A stretch of 6,878 nt of DNA from Acidimicrobiales bacterium (lineage in GTDB: Bacteria > Actinomycetota > Acidimicrobiia > Acidimicrobiales > RAAP-2), in assembly GCA_017883105.1 (NCBI GenBank), contig JADGOF010000119.1, forward strand, positions 1 to 6,878, written 5' to 3'. The notes under the pieces are model-generated. The model made no database searches and was not told the DNA's origin. It saw nothing but the letters and a program-made list of their open reading frames with translations. The translations under genes and the position numbers were made by a program. How positions within the stretch are numbered: position 1 is the first letter of the stretch; the number at the start of each line of letters is the position of its first letter. Positions 5,787 through 6,878 of the stretch are shown one piece after another.

Positions 5787-6073
5787 TGGCTGGCTTGTCC
5801 TTCTCGGGGCGTCTTCGTCCATGGTTGGTGTTGACGAGAGGCTCTGCCCGTCGTCGACGGGCCATCCTCATGGCACTGCTGGCTGGATTGGCGGTGAGTG
5901 TGGTCCTGATTCCGTTTACCTTGGCACTGGGTTGGTCGCTGGCGGGGATCTTCATGGTCGCCCTCGGCCTCGACGTTGTCCTGCTCCGCCGACGGCGGGT
6001 CCTGCTCGCGGAAATGACGATGTCGGCTGCTTTCCGGGCTCGGCGTCCGGCCCACCATCCTCCGCTCAGATGA
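5786..6073 (+). CDS. Small membrane protein with two transmembrane helices
   Basis: The 95-residue product has a basic N-terminus (RGSARRRR, 19-25), a first hydrophobic helix (about 27-48), a very short turn at Gly49-Trp50, a second helix (about 51-67, with Asp63 inside) and a basic tail (RRRR, 68-71, then RARRPAHH). By the positive-inside rule it is a hairpin with both ends in the cytoplasm. I do not recognise the family. It has no histidine pair for heme within the helices. The ATG at 5786 overlaps the stop of the iron-sulfur gene as TGATG; an ATG at 5765 in the same frame would add seven residues. Directly following sdhA and the [2Fe-2S] gene, it could anchor them to the membrane, which is inference from position and topology only. 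Confidence 0.6.
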   Translation: MAGLSFSGRLRPWLVLTRGSARRRRAILMALLAGLAVSVVLIPFTLALGWSLAGIFMVALGLDVVLLRRRRVLLAEMTMSAAFRARRPAHHPPLR

Positions 6074-6223
6074 CTATCTGACAGTGTTTTCAGTTAATGG
6101 ATCCAGCGGTGTCGTTGGTGTCTCGACCTGGAACCGGTGACCTGCGCGACCTCGCTGCTGGGGACATTCCGAGCGGAGGATCGGCATACGGAGTGAAGCG
6201 GGCAGGTGAGAAGCTGGAGATCG

Positions 6224-6588
6224 ATGACCGAGTCAGTACCGCCCGATGTCGAAACAGCGTTTCGAGGTACCTACGCGGCGTTCACACTAGGGATATCGAC
6301 GCTCCATTGGCCGCTCTTCGTGAAGATGCCGACTGGCCCAATGTGATCGACGGAACGCGGGCGGTGGGCCATGACGAGGTTAGGTCCTACTGGTCTCGCC
6401 AGTTCCGCGAGATTGACAGCCACGTCGAACCGAAGCGCTTTGGCGTGGACCCTGAGGGACGCGTCATCGTCGACGTTCATCAAGTCCTTCGCGACAGAGA
6501 CGGCTCACTTCTCGACGACCGAATGGTTCACCATGTCTACACGGTCAGCGAGGGCTTGATCGTTCAGATGGACGTTTCACCGTACTGA
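6224..6588 (+). pseudogene. NTF2/SnoaL-like protein gene with an apparent 1-base deletion
   Basis: Two frames together make one ~121-residue NTF2-fold protein. From ATG 6224 (GGAG at 6216-6219) the first frame reads MTESVPPDVETAFRGTYAAF up to 6283, then diverges and stops at TGA 6344-6346. The other frame continues TRDIDAPLAALREDADWPN, GTRAVGHDEVRSYW and VEPKRFGVDPEGRVIVDVHQ, ending DVSPY at 6588. Adding one A after 6283 restores FNTRDIDAPLAAL, the usual form of this family. NTF2/SnoaL-like proteins are small alpha+beta cone enzymes or binding proteins, and the family includes ketosteroid isomerase-like members, but I see no clear catalytic assignment here. The open frame from 6097 covers the C-terminal part, yet its first ~60 residues do not resemble the family. 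The cause is a real mutation or a sequencing error. It is 150 bases after the membrane-protein gene and may not belong to that operon. Confidence 0.75.
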
Positions 6589-6776
6589 CCCTGCGTTGAC
6601 CACATGCACCGTCCACAATCGGCTCCGACGGCTTCGATCGATGGTGGTGCATTAGCAGCAACGGTTGATCCTTCGACGTCCGCAAGAGGATCCCGTTACG
6701 AACACCTGGGCGATGGCGCGGTCCTACGTGACGACCGCGCGAAATGCGGCAATAGCGGATGTCCTGGTCCGGCGGC
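6589..6776. other. Stretch with no supported gene
   Basis: An open frame of 71 codons from 6604 is Ala/Arg/Ser-rich, has no ribosome binding site and no recognisable motif. I see no terminator hairpin with a T-run after the NTF2-like gene, nor repeats or mobile-element ends. Confidence 0.35.
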
Positions 6777-6878
6777 TCAGCTTAGAGGCCGCGCCAATAG
6801 GCGGGCGGTAATGGGCTGATCGGTGCTTTGGTGGAGTTCTTCGTCATCGACGGAAGCCCAGCTCAAGGCCAGCGACCG
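6777..6878 (-). CDS. Possible 3' end of a leftward gene entering from the right edge
   Basis: On the minus strand a frame runs in from the right edge for 33 codons and stops at TGA 6779-6777; it includes SWASVDDEELHQSTDQPITA. It has a balanced composition for a coding end, but it is too short to identify. A rightward frame (VEFFVIDGSPAQG) is also open to the edge, so neither can be preferred firmly. Confidence 0.2.
   Translation of the reverse strand, partial: RSLALSWASVDDEELHQSTDQPITARLLARPLS

Noticed and set aside
5667..6073. A frameshifted C-terminal half of the iron-sulfur subunit
   Set aside because: No CxxCxxC-type cysteine groups appear in any forward frame; the following ORF encodes a two-helix membrane protein instead.
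6097..6588. A 163-residue NTF2-like protein starting at ATG 6097
   Set aside because: Its first ~60 residues are unlike the family, while the expected N-terminus is found in another frame from 6224; the frame switch at about 6283 explains both.
1..6878. CRISPR arrays, tRNA/rRNA genes, insertion sequences, attachment sites
   Set aside because: I saw no regularly spaced repeats, no cloverleaf-like segments, no transposase or integrase motifs and no long terminal inverted repeats on reading.

Overview
The window is GC-rich DNA with codon use and protein families typical of Actinomycetota: a FadA5-type steroid thiolase, a mycobacterial Sdh1-type succinate dehydrogenase flavoprotein, and a small helix-turn-helix protein of an actinobacterial kind. 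Family assignments come from remembered motifs and sequences, not from a database search, and the species cannot be told.

Layout. Positions 1-316 hold no gene I can defend apart from a possible gene start running off the left edge. Positions 317-2189 are a leftward cluster: a FadA5-like thiolase (1029-2189), a small HTH-like protein (618-938) and a 97-residue orphan (317-610). A 148-base divergent intergenic region (2190-2337) contains an AT-rich island with tandem and inverted repeats next to a TTGACA box. It is the obvious control point for both directions.

Positions 2338-6073 are a tightly packed rightward operon: a small zinc-ribbon protein, a cysteine-free ArsR-family regulator, a doubtful 67-residue ORF, a 104-residue orphan, a complete Sdh1-type flavoprotein (SdhA), an iron-sulfur subunit that keeps only its [2Fe-2S] domain, and a two-helix membrane protein. 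Neighbouring frames overlap at GTGA, GTGA, ATGA, an 8-base overlap and TGATG, or are separated by 4 bases, so translation is probably coupled throughout. Beyond it lies an NTF2/SnoaL-like gene (6224-6588) that reads as one protein only if one base is restored near 6283. The last 290 bases show no convincing gene except a possible gene end coming in from the right edge.

How the genes may work together (inference). The thiolase would release propionyl-CoA or acetyl-CoA from a steroid side chain. Propionyl-CoA is converted to succinyl-CoA and then succinate, the substrate of the SdhA-like flavoprotein. The ArsR protein probably controls its own operon, and perhaps the thiolase, through the 2297-2327 repeats. 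The most notable point is the electron-transfer module. The flavoprotein keeps all its catalytic residues, but the iron-sulfur subunit lacks the [4Fe-4S]/[3Fe-4S] half and no normal cytochrome b anchor is present. This is either a decayed Sdh1 operon or a reduced flavoprotein / [2Fe-2S] / two-helix-anchor complex.
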